A DNA stretch of 64,000 nt from assembly GCA_018267285.1 (NCBI GenBank), contig JAFDYU010000014.1:186001-250000 (forward strand). Direction: 5' to 3'. Below the pieces are notes generated by a model. That model was given only the letters and a program-made list of their open reading frames with translations. It ran no database searches and had not been told where the DNA came from. Positions 33,374 through 42,704 of the stretch are shown piece after piece. Positions within the stretch are counted from its first letter, which is position 1; the number at the start of each line of letters is the position of its first letter. The translations under genes and the position numbers were made by a program. The stretch is from Bacteroidota bacterium. GTDB taxonomy: Bacteria; Bacteroidota; Bacteroidia; Cytophagales; Cyclobacteriaceae.

Positions 33374-34035
33374 TAGCCCACGCCTTTTAGGGTGATGATT
33401 TTGACGGACGGGTCTTCTTTTAAGTAATCGCGGAGTTTGGTAATGTACACATCGAGATTGCGCGAATTGAAAATCGAATCATCGCCCCACACGCTCATCA
33501 GTATGTCCTTGCGGCTGATGGTTTTGTTTTTGTTTTCGATAAGTGTTTGAAGTAAAACCGACTCGCGGTGCGACAGCTTACGAGTATTGTTATTGCCTGT
33601 CAATTCATACTTCGAATGGTCGAACTCAAATTTCCCGAAAGAAATTTTTCCTTTGTGCGAAATGCTCTTTTGGGTGAGCTTCAAAAGATTATTAATGCGC
33701 GCAATCAATTCTTCCATACTGAAGGGCTTGCGCAAGTAATCATTACCCCCCAGTTCAAAGCCTTTCAGCAAATCTTCGGTCTGATCTTTAGCCGTAACGA
33801 AAATAATAGGCACATCGTCTTTTATTTTGCGCAAAGCACCGGCAATGGAAAAACCATCTTTGCCCGGAAGCATAACATCCAGTACAACGATATCCGGCTG
33901 CAGCTCTTCGAAAACCGTTTGAGCCAACGCTCCATCCGTTACCCAGCGCACCTCAAAACCTCTTGTCTCCAGGCTTTCTTTTACAATGCGGCCCAGAAAA
34001 GGCTCATCTTCAACGTACAGGATTTTTATTTTCAC
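33355..34035 (-). CDS. OmpR/PhoB-family response regulator
   Basis: 226 aa. Receiver domain (residues 1-120) with the acidic pair YVEDEP, phosphoacceptor D in PDIVVLDVMLPGKDG, T in IFVTAKD and K in YLRKPFS; then a winged-helix DNA-binding domain (LTGNNNTRKLSHRESVLLQT ... RNLDVYITKLRDYLKEDP ... GVGYHFSV). It starts 4 nt downstream of the kinase gene and is its likely partner. The target may be the divergent GLPGLI/barrel pair. Confidence 0.93.
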   Translation of the reverse strand: MKIKILYVEDEPFLGRIVKESLETRGFEVRWVTDGALAQTVFEELQPDIVVLDVMLPGKDGFSIAGALRKIKDDVPIIFVTAKDQTEDLLKGFELGGNDYLRKPFSMEELIARINNLLKLTQKSISHKGKISFGKFEFDHSKYELTGNNNTRKLSHRESVLLQTLIENKNKTISRKDILMSVWGDDSIFNSRNLDVYITKLRDYLKEDPSVKIITLKGVGYHFSVS

Positions 34036-34039
34036 AAAT

Positions 34040-35455
34040 TCAAGCAGACTTAGGTAAAGTTATAATAAACGCAGTACCTCTGCCAAGTTCACTTTCAACC
34101 TTTACTTCTCCCCGATGACGCTTCACCACACTATCGACATAACTTAAACCCAAGCCGTGACCTTTAACATTTGCCACATCGCCTGTGGGTACGCGATAAA
34201 ATTTTTCGAAAATTCTCTTTTGATGTTCGGGGGCAATTCCTACCCCATGATCACGTACCGATAAATTAATTTCCGTATCCGATGTTCTCAATTCTATTTC
34301 CACATCGGAACCAGCCGAACTGTATTTCAAAGCATTGTCGAGCAGGTTGTAAACTACATTGGTGAGGTGATCGGCATTACCGTTTAATTCAAAATTGTTG
34401 CCTTCGGTTTTTAACATCACTTTGCGTTGGTGTTTTTCAAAAACCAGCTTCATCGAATCAAGCACGTTGCGTACAATTTCATCAAGTTGAATACGCTCTG
34501 TATTAAACGCCAGACCATTACTTTCGAAAACAGCGGTCTTCAATACTTTATCGGTGAGAATTGAGAGGCGGTTAAGCTCATGCCGGGCTATGTCGATATA
34601 TTCTTTAGTTCGTTGTTCGTCTCCCAATGCATTAAAGTCTTTTAACGATTCAAGAGCTACACTAACCGTTGCAATGGGGGTCTTCAACTCGTGCGTCATG
34701 TTGCTGATGAAATCGTTCTTTATTTCAAGCAGCCGTTGGTTCGAAAGTATGCTTCGGTACATCAGGTAAAATGCGGTGCCGGTTAGCAGAGTAAGAAACA
34801 TCGAAAACAAAAGCTGGGGCAGCAATTTTTTCAGCAGGAAAAAAGTTATTTCTGAAAAACGAGCCACGTAAAACGATCCGCGTTGAAAAAACGGGAAAGG
34901 CTCGGTTACAATGTCGGCCGTTTCTTCTTGATGCCGATTGTGATTTTTTGTTTTTTCAATTGTAAAAGGCAAATATAAAGTTGACTTGGCCAAGGTGATG
35001 CCATAATTTCTTTTTATGTCATCGGGCTTGAGCGAATCTAATGTAATTTGCATTACATACCCCCGTTGCTTACGGCTGGTTCTGAGTTTCATCATCAGCG
35101 GCCTGAAAAATTTTCTCATCGAATCGGGCTGCACTCCACTAAAATAAATGACTTTATCTTGTGTTGGTTTTCCAAGCTCGGCTCGATCGTGTCCATTAAA
35201 CCGAATGGTGTCGCGAGCTGCTGCGATGTTTCCAAAAATTTCTGCGGTGCTGTCGCCCGGCAACGGTTTGATGTTTTTTTCAAGTACCGAGTCTTGCATG
35301 GCCATCAGCGTTGAGGTAAAAAGCATGCTCACCTCTCTGCGCAAATCGCGTTTTACATCTTTGTAGCGCGATCGCAACCATACCACCTGAAGGCTAATCA
35401 GCAATACCAGGCTGGTGGTCATTAGAATAAGGGCAACCCAATTTCTCTTTTTCAT
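34040..35455 (-). CDS. Sensor histidine kinase
   Basis: 471 aa from ATG 35455 (an in-frame ATG at 35506 gives a non-membrane extension). Two membrane helices (about residues 5-28 and 207-230) flank a periplasmic domain; then H-box FISNMTHELKTPIATVS, N-box VVYNLLDNALKYS, G1 DHGVGIA, F-box IFEKFYR and G2 GHGLGLSYV. It forms a two-component system with the downstream OmpR-type regulator. About 115 nt separate it from the divergent GLPGLI gene. Confidence 0.93.
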   Translation of the reverse strand: MKKRNWVALILMTTSLVLLISLQVVWLRSRYKDVKRDLRREVSMLFTSTLMAMQDSVLEKNIKPLPGDSTAEIFGNIAAARDTIRFNGHDRAELGKPTQDKVIYFSGVQPDSMRKFFRPLMMKLRTSRKQRGYVMQITLDSLKPDDIKRNYGITLAKSTLYLPFTIEKTKNHNRHQEETADIVTEPFPFFQRGSFYVARFSEITFFLLKKLLPQLLFSMFLTLLTGTAFYLMYRSILSNQRLLEIKNDFISNMTHELKTPIATVSVALESLKDFNALGDEQRTKEYIDIARHELNRLSILTDKVLKTAVFESNGLAFNTERIQLDEIVRNVLDSMKLVFEKHQRKVMLKTEGNNFELNGNADHLTNVVYNLLDNALKYSSAGSDVEIELRTSDTEINLSVRDHGVGIAPEHQKRIFEKFYRVPTGDVANVKGHGLGLSYVDSVVKRHRGEVKVESELGRGTAFIITLPKSA

Positions 35456-35570
35456 TGATACTTCAAAAATACTCGCTTCGGTTTTAATCTTTCCATCCTT
35501 TAACATTAATTAACCTTCTTTTGAGAATGATTAACCTAAAACCGATTTAGCTTTACAAAAAAATAATTTT

Positions 35571-36299
35571 ATGAAGTACGTATTATTTCTGATCGTAAGC
35601 CTTGCGCTCCTCTCGCCCGGTATCTTGTCTGCACAAAATGAGGGCGTTATTACCTATGAAGTTACGATTGACAACCACCGTAATCTCTCGGCCGATCGGC
35701 AAGATATGAAAGCGATGATACCGCAATACCTCACCCTGAAGCAGCAACTCTTTTTTAATACAAGTCAATCCTTGTATAAGCCGTTGATCGAAGATGAGGA
35801 GGAAGACATGCAAGGCGGTGGAGGAAGGAGGTTTATGTTTCGCAGGCGCGGAACTACAACCTATTTCGATCAATCTACAAGTCAGTTCCTAACTGTTATG
35901 GAGTTGATGGGCAAAAAATATTTGATCTCCGATACATTGAAAATGGACCCTTGGAAATTTGGCACCGAAATGAAAGTTATTCAAGGATACGAATGTATGC
36001 AGGCTTATTATACAACCAATGAGGAACGCCCACGCACCATCACGGCCTGGTTTACCAACAAACTACGCCCCATGCTCGGGCCTGAAAAATACAATTCGTT
36101 GCCCGGAGCCGTTCTGGCCGTTGACATCAATAACGGTGAACAAGTGCTTGTGGCCAAAAAAATTGAACTGAGACCACTAAAGAAAAACGAAATGCAAATC
36201 CCTGACGAAGGAGAAAAGATTTCGCAGGCAGAATTTAAGAAGAAAGGTGAAGAAATGCGCCAGCGTTTCAATAATCGGGGTGGAAGATTCAGAAATTAA
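35571..36299 (+). CDS. GLPGLI family secreted protein
   Basis: 242 aa with a signal peptide (YVLFLIVSLALLSPGILSA). The family signature region is present: EGVITYEVTI at the start, GYECMQAYYTT in the middle and YNSLPGAVLAVDINNGEQ (the GLPGLI motif as SLPGAVL). The C-terminus is basic and disordered. GLPGLI proteins are uncharacterised Bacteroidota envelope proteins usually next to an outer-membrane beta-barrel, as here (5 nt spacing). Confidence 0.85.
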   Translation: MKYVLFLIVSLALLSPGILSAQNEGVITYEVTIDNHRNLSADRQDMKAMIPQYLTLKQQLFFNTSQSLYKPLIEDEEEDMQGGGGRRFMFRRRGTTTYFDQSTSQFLTVMELMGKKYLISDTLKMDPWKFGTEMKVIQGYECMQAYYTTNEERPRTITAWFTNKLRPMLGPEKYNSLPGAVLAVDINNGEQVLVAKKIELRPLKKNEMQIPDEGEKISQAEFKKKGEEMRQRFNNRGGRFRN

Positions 36300-36304
36300 T
36301 CCTT

Positions 36305-39172
36305 ATGAAATTATCTTTTGCTTTATTTTTTATTTTGATGGTCGGTAGCGTTGCTGCTCAAAAATTTACCATCAAAGGTCAGCTTACGGATTCGGTCGGA
36401 TCCTTACCTGGGGCCACGATACTGATTCTCCAACAAAAAGATTCGTCCCTTGTTCAGTTTGGAGTGAGTGATGCCAACGGACTTTTCGAAATCAAAAACA
36501 TTGCACAAGGCAATTATCTTTTTAAGATTTCATTTGTTGGCTACGCCAACTTTGTTAAAAAAATTTCTCCACAGCCTCAGAACGGATTTGAAATCGACTT
36601 GGGCAAAATCCGGATGTCGCCCCAATCCAAACAACTTAATGAAGTTGTTGTGAAGGGCATGAAAGATCCGGTAACCGTGAAGCGCGATACTATTGAATTT
36701 AATGCTCCTTCGTTCAAAGTAAAACAAAACGGAACAGTCGAGGATTTGCTGAAGAAAATTCCAAGTATAGAAGTTGATAACAGCGGAGCCATTACGGCAC
36801 AAGGTGAGCAAGTGAAAAAAGTGATGGTAGATGGAAAAGAATTTTTTGGACAAGACCCAACGCTTGCCACGCGCAACTTGCCGGCCGATGCGGTGGAAAA
36901 AGTGCAAGTGTACAATAAGAAATCAGACCAAACCATTTTCACCGGCATTGATGACGGGCAATATACAAAGACCATCAACTTGGCCTTGAAAGAAGGCAAA
37001 CATCACGCTTACTTTGGCAACGACATGGCCGGTGGTGGAAGGGATTTACTTCCCTCGCCTGCGGCCAACAGTGGTAGGTATCAGGCATCGGCAAGTCTTA
37101 ACCGTTTTGAAAATGGCAATCAATTATCCTTTCTCGGCATGGGCAATAATGTGAACCAACAAGGGTTTTCATTTGGCGATTATGCCAATTTCTCTGGAGG
37201 AGGAGGTGGCGGAGGCGGTGGCCAGAACAACACCGGGCAGCAAAGTGGTATTGTGTCCAACTTCGCGGGCGGAGTAAATCTAAATCAAACGGTAAATAAC
37301 AACAATACGAAAGTTAATGCTACGTACTTCTACAATCGGCTTGACCAAACCATGACAAGCAACACACACCGTATCAATTACCTCGATACGATGACCGCCA
37401 ACGGGAACACCTACAACTTCGATCAAAGTTCATTGCAACACACCATCGTAGATAATCACCGGGCAAACGTCAACATCGACCATAAAATAGATTCGGCCAA
37501 TTCTTTGTTGTTCCGAGGTAGTGCGGTTTATACCACCAACAATCAAAACTCGAATAGTGTCGGTAAAACGTATCAAGTGGGCAGCAGTACAGAACTTCAA
37601 AACTACAACCCCATAAATACTTCTTCGTTGGGTAATAACACAGCAATTACCTCATCGTTGCTGTTACGCCATCGCTTTCCAAAAAAGGGAAGAACACTTG
37701 CCACCACATTAACTTTCAATTATACCGATAATGGTTCGCGTACTTTTTTGAATGATACCCTTCGAACATTTCGGAATAATATTGCCAAAGACTCTTTACA
37801 GAATCAACGTACCACGCAATCAACAACAAGCCCTACCTATGGGGCATTGGTTTCGTTTACCGAACCGCTTGGCAACCGAATGTACCTTGAAGCGGACTAT
37901 AATTTTACTTCCGATATCAATCGTGTTAATCAATATGCCGAGAATGCAGATACCGGAAACCCTATTCCCCAGCTCACCTCCAACTACAACAGCAATTATC
38001 TGTACAACAAGCCATCATTGAATTTCAGGATAAACCGAGAGAAGTATAATTTATCGCTTGGTATAGGCGTGCAAGAAACTTATTTGCACAGCGAGGGTAC
38101 TGTAATGACCAAGGGGGTTGTGCTCGGTCGGCAATTTCAAATGGTGCAGCCCGCCCTTCACTATAACTATGACTTCAGCAATTTTAAAAGATTTCGTTTT
38201 GATTACTCCACCAGCATGTCGGAGCCGAGCGTGTCGCAATTACAGTTGGTTGTTAACAATAGTAATCCGCTTAATTTATCAACAGGAAACCCTAATCTGA
38301 AGCCGGCTTATTCGCATCAGATCCGGAGCAACTTCACCATCTTCAATCCGAATAATTTTATGAATTTCTTTGCATTGATCAATGCAAATTACACAGCCAA
38401 TGCGTTAACCAGCGCCCAAAATACAGACTCAAAAACATTGGTGAGGACCACCATACCGGTGAATGTGGCGAACTCATCCAGCATCAGTGGAAATTTTAAC
38501 GTTGGCATTCCTCTGCAAAAAATTAACAGTCGTTTCAGCTTAGGGCCTAACTATTCCTTATCGAAAAATTACAACGCGCTCTCCACAGGTACATTTAATA
38601 TTAATAATATTGATGCGCTTCTACAGAAAATGAGCCACAGCATGATCTTACAGCAAACAGCGGGCGGTACAGTGCGTTACAATTTTACCTATGGCGATAT
38701 CCTGATCTTTGACATGAGTGCCAATATGAGTTATCAGCAAACTACTTATAGTTTCAACGGACAGCAAAGCAGACCTTCTCAAAACCAATATTATTTAAAT
38801 AAAACTTATTCGGCCGAAGTGAACGTAAATTTTTTGAAGAACTATTCGTACAACACTGAAATGGATTATTTCATTTACAACAGTACCACCACTAATTTTC
38901 ATCAGATCATTCCGCTTTGGAAAATGTCGGTATCGAGGTATTTGCTGAAAAACAAGGCCGGTGAATTGAAATTAACCGTGAACAACATCCTCAACTATGG
39001 TGTGAGCATTTCGCAAACCGCTACTTCAAATTACCTGCAACAAGTAACGAACAACAACTTAGGTCGTTACTTTTTAGTAAGCTTTACATACGCGCTTAAT
39101 AAACAACTGAACCCGATGGGCGGTATGGACAGGAGAAGAGGTGGGCCACCGAGAATGTTTATGCGTCATTAA
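36305..39172 (+). CDS. CarboxypepD_reg/outer-membrane beta-barrel protein (TonB-receptor-like)
   Basis: 955 aa with a signal peptide, then a carboxypeptidase-regulatory beta-sandwich (KFTIKGQLTDSVGSLPGATI), a plug-like region (NGTVEDLLKKIPSIEVDNSG, KVQVYNKKSDQTIFTGIDDG) and a long outer-membrane barrel ending in aromatic residues and RMFMRH. A run of nine glycines lies near residue 300. Such proteins (OMP_b-brl_3) resemble SusC/TonB-dependent receptors and sit with GLPGLI proteins. Substrate unknown. Confidence 0.85.
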   Translation: MKLSFALFFILMVGSVAAQKFTIKGQLTDSVGSLPGATILILQQKDSSLVQFGVSDANGLFEIKNIAQGNYLFKISFVGYANFVKKISPQPQNGFEIDLGKIRMSPQSKQLNEVVVKGMKDPVTVKRDTIEFNAPSFKVKQNGTVEDLLKKIPSIEVDNSGAITAQGEQVKKVMVDGKEFFGQDPTLATRNLPADAVEKVQVYNKKSDQTIFTGIDDGQYTKTINLALKEGKHHAYFGNDMAGGGRDLLPSPAANSGRYQASASLNRFENGNQLSFLGMGNNVNQQGFSFGDYANFSGGGGGGGGGQNNTGQQSGIVSNFAGGVNLNQTVNNNNTKVNATYFYNRLDQTMTSNTHRINYLDTMTANGNTYNFDQSSLQHTIVDNHRANVNIDHKIDSANSLLFRGSAVYTTNNQNSNSVGKTYQVGSSTELQNYNPINTSSLGNNTAITSSLLLRHRFPKKGRTLATTLTFNYTDNGSRTFLNDTLRTFRNNIAKDSLQNQRTTQSTTSPTYGALVSFTEPLGNRMYLEADYNFTSDINRVNQYAENADTGNPIPQLTSNYNSNYLYNKPSLNFRINREKYNLSLGIGVQETYLHSEGTVMTKGVVLGRQFQMVQPALHYNYDFSNFKRFRFDYSTSMSEPSVSQLQLVVNNSNPLNLSTGNPNLKPAYSHQIRSNFTIFNPNNFMNFFALINANYTANALTSAQNTDSKTLVRTTIPVNVANSSSISGNFNVGIPLQKINSRFSLGPNYSLSKNYNALSTGTFNINNIDALLQKMSHSMILQQTAGGTVRYNFTYGDILIFDMSANMSYQQTTYSFNGQQSRPSQNQYYLNKTYSAEVNVNFLKNYSYNTEMDYFIYNSTTTNFHQIIPLWKMSVSRYLLKNKAGELKLTVNNILNYGVSISQTATSNYLQQVTNNNLGRYFLVSFTYALNKQLNPMGGMDRRRGGPPRMFMRH

Positions 39173-39193
39173 AAAAAGTTTAGCTTTACGGGC

Positions 39194-39928
39194 ATGAGCA
39201 AGGATTTATTTTCCAATCATGCCCACCAATATGCTGCGTTTCGCCCTACGTATCCTCAAGAACTTTACGATTTTGTATTCACCCACGTAAAAAATTTCGA
39301 TACAGCCTGGGATGCAGGTACCGGCAACGGTCAAGTAGCACGCGATCTTGCAAAGAAATTTAAATGTGTTTTCGCTACCGACATTAGTGCTCAACAAATT
39401 GCAAAAGCACATCCGGCCACAAATATTTTTTACTCTATCGCGGGCGAAACAACAACCTTTGAGACAAACCATTTCAATTTGATTTGTGTAGCACAAGCAC
39501 TACACTGGTTTAACCGGGAAAAATTTTATATGGAAGTAAACCGAGTTGCAAACGCCAATGCGATCGTTGCTATTTGGGGTTATGGCCTTTTAAAGATCTC
39601 TCCGAAAATAGATTTGCTCATCGAAGATTTTTATAAAAATTTAATTGGGCCTTGGTGGGACAAAGAAAGAAGACTAATTGATGAATCCTATCAAACCATT
39701 AGCTTCCCTTTTCAGGAAATAAAATCACCTCAGTTTGCTTTTTCTTTTCATTGGACGATAGACCAATTACAGGGTTATCTCACCACGTGGTCGGCCGTGC
39801 AAAAGTATATTGTAGATAAAAATTTTAATCCTGTTGAGGATTTGATCCAAAAGATAAAACCCTACTATCGCAGCACGATGGAAATAAGTTTTCCATTATT
39901 TATGAGGGTTGGAAAAGTAAATAACTGA
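39194..39928 (+). CDS. Class I SAM-dependent methyltransferase
   Basis: 244 aa. Rossmann-type motifs: motif I TAWDAGTGNGQVARDL, a short acidic strand CVFATDISAQQI, and post-II FNLICVAQALHWFNREKFY. The SKDLFSNHAHQYAAFRPTYP start matches Methyltransf_11 proteins related to trans-aconitate methyltransferases. The substrate cannot be deduced. It starts 22 nt after the barrel gene but is probably functionally separate. Confidence 0.85.
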   Translation: MSKDLFSNHAHQYAAFRPTYPQELYDFVFTHVKNFDTAWDAGTGNGQVARDLAKKFKCVFATDISAQQIAKAHPATNIFYSIAGETTTFETNHFNLICVAQALHWFNREKFYMEVNRVANANAIVAIWGYGLLKISPKIDLLIEDFYKNLIGPWWDKERRLIDESYQTISFPFQEIKSPQFAFSFHWTIDQLQGYLTTWSAVQKYIVDKNFNPVEDLIQKIKPYYRSTMEISFPLFMRVGKVNN

Positions 39929-39937
39929 TGTTGCCTA

Positions 39938-40333
39938 CTAAATCAGTTTGGTATCAATAACGATCGGGCCGGTCAATATTTTGTGCACCGGGCAAGCGTT
40001 GGCAATAGCCAAAATCCGCGTGCGTTGTTCTTCGGTTAAGTTTCCGGTCAATTTAATTTTTCGGGTGATGATCGTTTTTTTTGCCGCCTCATCGCGTTCA
40101 ATTTCAACATCGGTATCCAGAGTTTGTAACTCCCATCCCTTACGGTCGGCATACATTCGTACGGTGATACTTGTGCAGGCTGCCAAGGAGGCTGCTAAAA
40201 GTTCGTTGGGCGATGGCCCTAAATTTTTTCCTCCTTTATCAATGGGTTCGTCACTTACCACAACGTTGCCGGAAGGAGTTTTTATTTCTACTCTATAATT
40301 TTCTTTACCAATATGTGCGGATATTTTGTCCAT
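39938..40333 (-). CDS. OsmC family peroxiredoxin-like protein
   Basis: 131 aa. OsmC/Ohr fold with GPSPNELLAASLAACTSITVRMYAD, whose Cys is the peroxidatic residue, and a second Cys in ANACPVHKILTG. Members reduce organic hydroperoxides or remain uncharacterised (YhfA-like). It starts 3 nt after the dioxygenase gene, in the same direction. Confidence 0.85.
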   Translation of the reverse strand: MDKISAHIGKENYRVEIKTPSGNVVVSDEPIDKGGKNLGPSPNELLAASLAACTSITVRMYADRKGWELQTLDTDVEIERDEAAKKTIITRKIKLTGNLTEEQRTRILAIANACPVHKILTGPIVIDTKLI

Positions 40334-40336
40334 CGC

Positions 40337-41164
40337 TTAGCTTATTTTAAATGATGTCATCGTGAGTGAGCCTCCAACGGGCTTATCGTTAAACAAGTTT
40401 ACAACTTCATTTTCCTCTTTCAAAGCCAACGCATAGAGCATGGGTAAATAATGTTCGGGGGTAGGTATAGCCAACTCAAACGCTTTTCCCTGAGCCTGAA
40501 AATCGATGAGGAGTTGATGCGCATCATTTAAAATATATTTTTTCATCTTATCGCTGGCTTCTAATGCCCATTCATAACCATACGAGTCTTCGTTCAGCTT
40601 GTTCCAGTCTACCAAGCGAAGGTTATGCACCATATTGCCGCTGCCTATAATCAGCACTCCTTTTTTTCTAAGCGAGGACAATTCCTGAGCAAGTTCATAA
40701 TGGTATTGTGGAGCTTGATAGTAGTCTAAGCTCATCTGAATAACGGGTACATCTGCTTGTGGGTATAAATGTTTGATAACACTCCAGGCACCATGGTCGA
40801 GCCCCCATTTTTCATCAAGCCCTACGTCTGTTTTTTTTACAATATTCTTTGTTTCGTGTGCTAATTCCGGGCTTCCGGGGGCTGGATAGTGTACATCGAA
40901 TAGAGCCTTGGGGAAGCCGCCAAAATCATGAATAGTTATGGGCTTCTCCATCGCTGTAACAAATGTGCCGCGCGTTTCCCAATGAGCCGACACGCAAAGT
41001 ATGGCATGCGGTCTTGGTATTTCTTTAGCCATATTTCTAAAGCCCACCACAAATTCGTTTTCTTCTATTGCATTCATCGGGCTGCCATGGCCTAAGAACA
41101 ACACCGGCATTGTTGGGGAGCTACTCAGTGTGTCCGATATTTTATTTAGTTCTTTTAATTTCAT
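40337..41164 (-). CDS. DODA-type extradiol dioxygenase (YgiD-like)
   Basis: 275 aa from ATG 41164 (ATG 41179 gives a short extension). Class III extradiol ring-cleavage motifs: PVLFLGHGSPMNAIE near the N-terminus, CVSAHWETRG, GLDHGAWSVIKHLYP and IGSGNMVHNLR, supplying zinc/iron-binding histidines. Homologues include 4,5-DOPA extradiol dioxygenases. It lies just past the terminator of the efflux operon, so it probably has its own promoter. Confidence 0.85.
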   Translation of the reverse strand: MKLKELNKISDTLSSSPTMPVLFLGHGSPMNAIEENEFVVGFRNMAKEIPRPHAILCVSAHWETRGTFVTAMEKPITIHDFGGFPKALFDVHYPAPGSPELAHETKNIVKKTDVGLDEKWGLDHGAWSVIKHLYPQADVPVIQMSLDYYQAPQYHYELAQELSSLRKKGVLIIGSGNMVHNLRLVDWNKLNEDSYGYEWALEASDKMKKYILNDAHQLLIDFQAQGKAFELAIPTPEHYLPMLYALALKEENEVVNLFNDKPVGGSLTMTSFKIS

Positions 41165-41176
41165 ACATGGGGTCAA

Positions 41177-41205
41177 CAAAAAAGCACCAACTAAGGTGCC
41201 TTTTT
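41177..41205 (-). terminator. Terminator after the RND efflux operon
   Basis: On the minus strand GGCACC and GGTGC form a short hairpin (TTAGTT loop) followed by six T. It lies 28-56 nt after the stop of the outer-membrane efflux gene and before the dioxygenase start. Confidence 0.65.
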
Positions 41206-41232
41206 CTATTCAATAATTTTATGGAGTCTTCT

Positions 41233-42666
41233 CTAATTCCAACCACCGCCAAGTACTTGATACATTTTAACCATGGCATTCATTTGATGTTTTTTAGTTT
41301 CGATCAATTCCATCTTAGATTCAAGGGCATCTCGTTGAACCAACAATACTTCAAAGTAATCGGCACGGGCTGATTTAAAGAGGTTAATTGAAATATCAAC
41401 GGAACGGGCAAGGGCTTGTACTTGCTCTTTCTTCAAATTATAGCTGTTGGCCAGATTGTTTATTTTCGCTATCTGGTTAACAATTTCGGTATAGGCATTT
41501 AAAACGGTTTTTTCATAATTGAACGCTGCCTGCACCTGCATGGCATTGGCTGAAAGATACGTTGCTTTGATTGCGTTACGATTAACAAAGGGGGTTAACA
41601 AACCACCGGCAGCATTGTAAAACATGGACTCGGGCGAGGAGATCAGATACTTTGTATTAAAGGCTTCAAACCCACTGCCCGCTGTAATATTGAGTACCGG
41701 ATAAAAATTAAATCTCGCCACCTTTACGTCAAGTTCGGCTGCAGCCAATTGCATTTCTGCCTGTCTTACATCCGGGCGGTTTCGCAACATCTGCGAAGGT
41801 ATACCGGCTTTCATCATTTCGGGAGTTAAATCCACAAACGTCCATGAGTTTCTTTCAACATTTTTGGGGTAACGGCCTACCAAAAAATTAATTCTGTTTT
41901 GTGCCTCGATGATGCTCTGCTGAATGTAGTACTGCCGGCTTTGGTTTTTGCGCACTTCTGCCTGATACCTGCGCACAGCAAGTTCGGTTACCATCCCCGC
42001 TCTTTTTTGCAACGTCACAATCTTGAGAGCATTTTGCTGAATCTGAATATTCTGTTTTAAAATGGCGAGCTGGTTGTCGAGTGCCATCAGTTCAAAATAA
42101 GAGTAAGCTATTTCGGCAACAAGATTGGTAACCATGAAATTTTTTCCTTCAATGGTGGACAGATACCTGTAAATGGCCGATTTTCTTGCTGTGCGAAGTT
42201 GCTTCCAAATATCCACCTGCCAGGATAAGTTGGCCGATAATAAGTAGTCTGTTAAATGTGTGGGGATTTGCGTTTGTGGGGCGATAAGCGTACTAGAATT
42301 ATCATCCACAGCTCCAAACCGTGTGTGGCGTGCTGTCTTTTCAACACTGGCGCCTCCGTACACATCTATAAAAGGCAGGTAAGCACCTTTTCGCGACCTC
42401 ACCTCGTTGTTGGCAATATTTATCTCCTGTAAAATAATGTTCAGTTCCTGGTTATTCATAAGCGCTGTATCTATCAACGCTCGGAGGTTTGCATCTGTAA
42501 AAAACTCATCCCACTTAATCTTTGCGGTGTTGACGGTATCTAGTGAGCCGTTGTAGCTCGCAGGAATATTTGTATTGGCCGGTCTTTGTACGGCCAGCGG
42601 GATACAGGCCTGAACCACTATGGCTATGCAGCCTATGGCTAAAAATTTATAAACTATTTTGTTCAT
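41233..42666 (-). CDS. RND efflux outer-membrane lipoprotein (NodT/TolC family)
   Basis: 477 aa with a lipoprotein signal (lipobox-like VVQAC, Cys at about residue 21). Two outer-membrane efflux repeats are seen, with long helices (LRALIDTALMNNQELNIILQ, AAELDVKVARFNFYPVLNI) as in OprM/NodT factors. It forms the outer-membrane channel of the tripartite pump with the two upstream genes and is last in the operon, 38 nt after the permease. Confidence 0.9.
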   Translation of the reverse strand: MNKIVYKFLAIGCIAIVVQACIPLAVQRPANTNIPASYNGSLDTVNTAKIKWDEFFTDANLRALIDTALMNNQELNIILQEINIANNEVRSRKGAYLPFIDVYGGASVEKTARHTRFGAVDDNSSTLIAPQTQIPTHLTDYLLSANLSWQVDIWKQLRTARKSAIYRYLSTIEGKNFMVTNLVAEIAYSYFELMALDNQLAILKQNIQIQQNALKIVTLQKRAGMVTELAVRRYQAEVRKNQSRQYYIQQSIIEAQNRINFLVGRYPKNVERNSWTFVDLTPEMMKAGIPSQMLRNRPDVRQAEMQLAAAELDVKVARFNFYPVLNITAGSGFEAFNTKYLISSPESMFYNAAGGLLTPFVNRNAIKATYLSANAMQVQAAFNYEKTVLNAYTEIVNQIAKINNLANSYNLKKEQVQALARSVDISINLFKSARADYFEVLLVQRDALESKMELIETKKHQMNAMVKMYQVLGGGWN

Positions 42667-42704
42667 CTTAGGCTCAACTGTTTTTTTCTACACTATAAAA
42701 AAGA

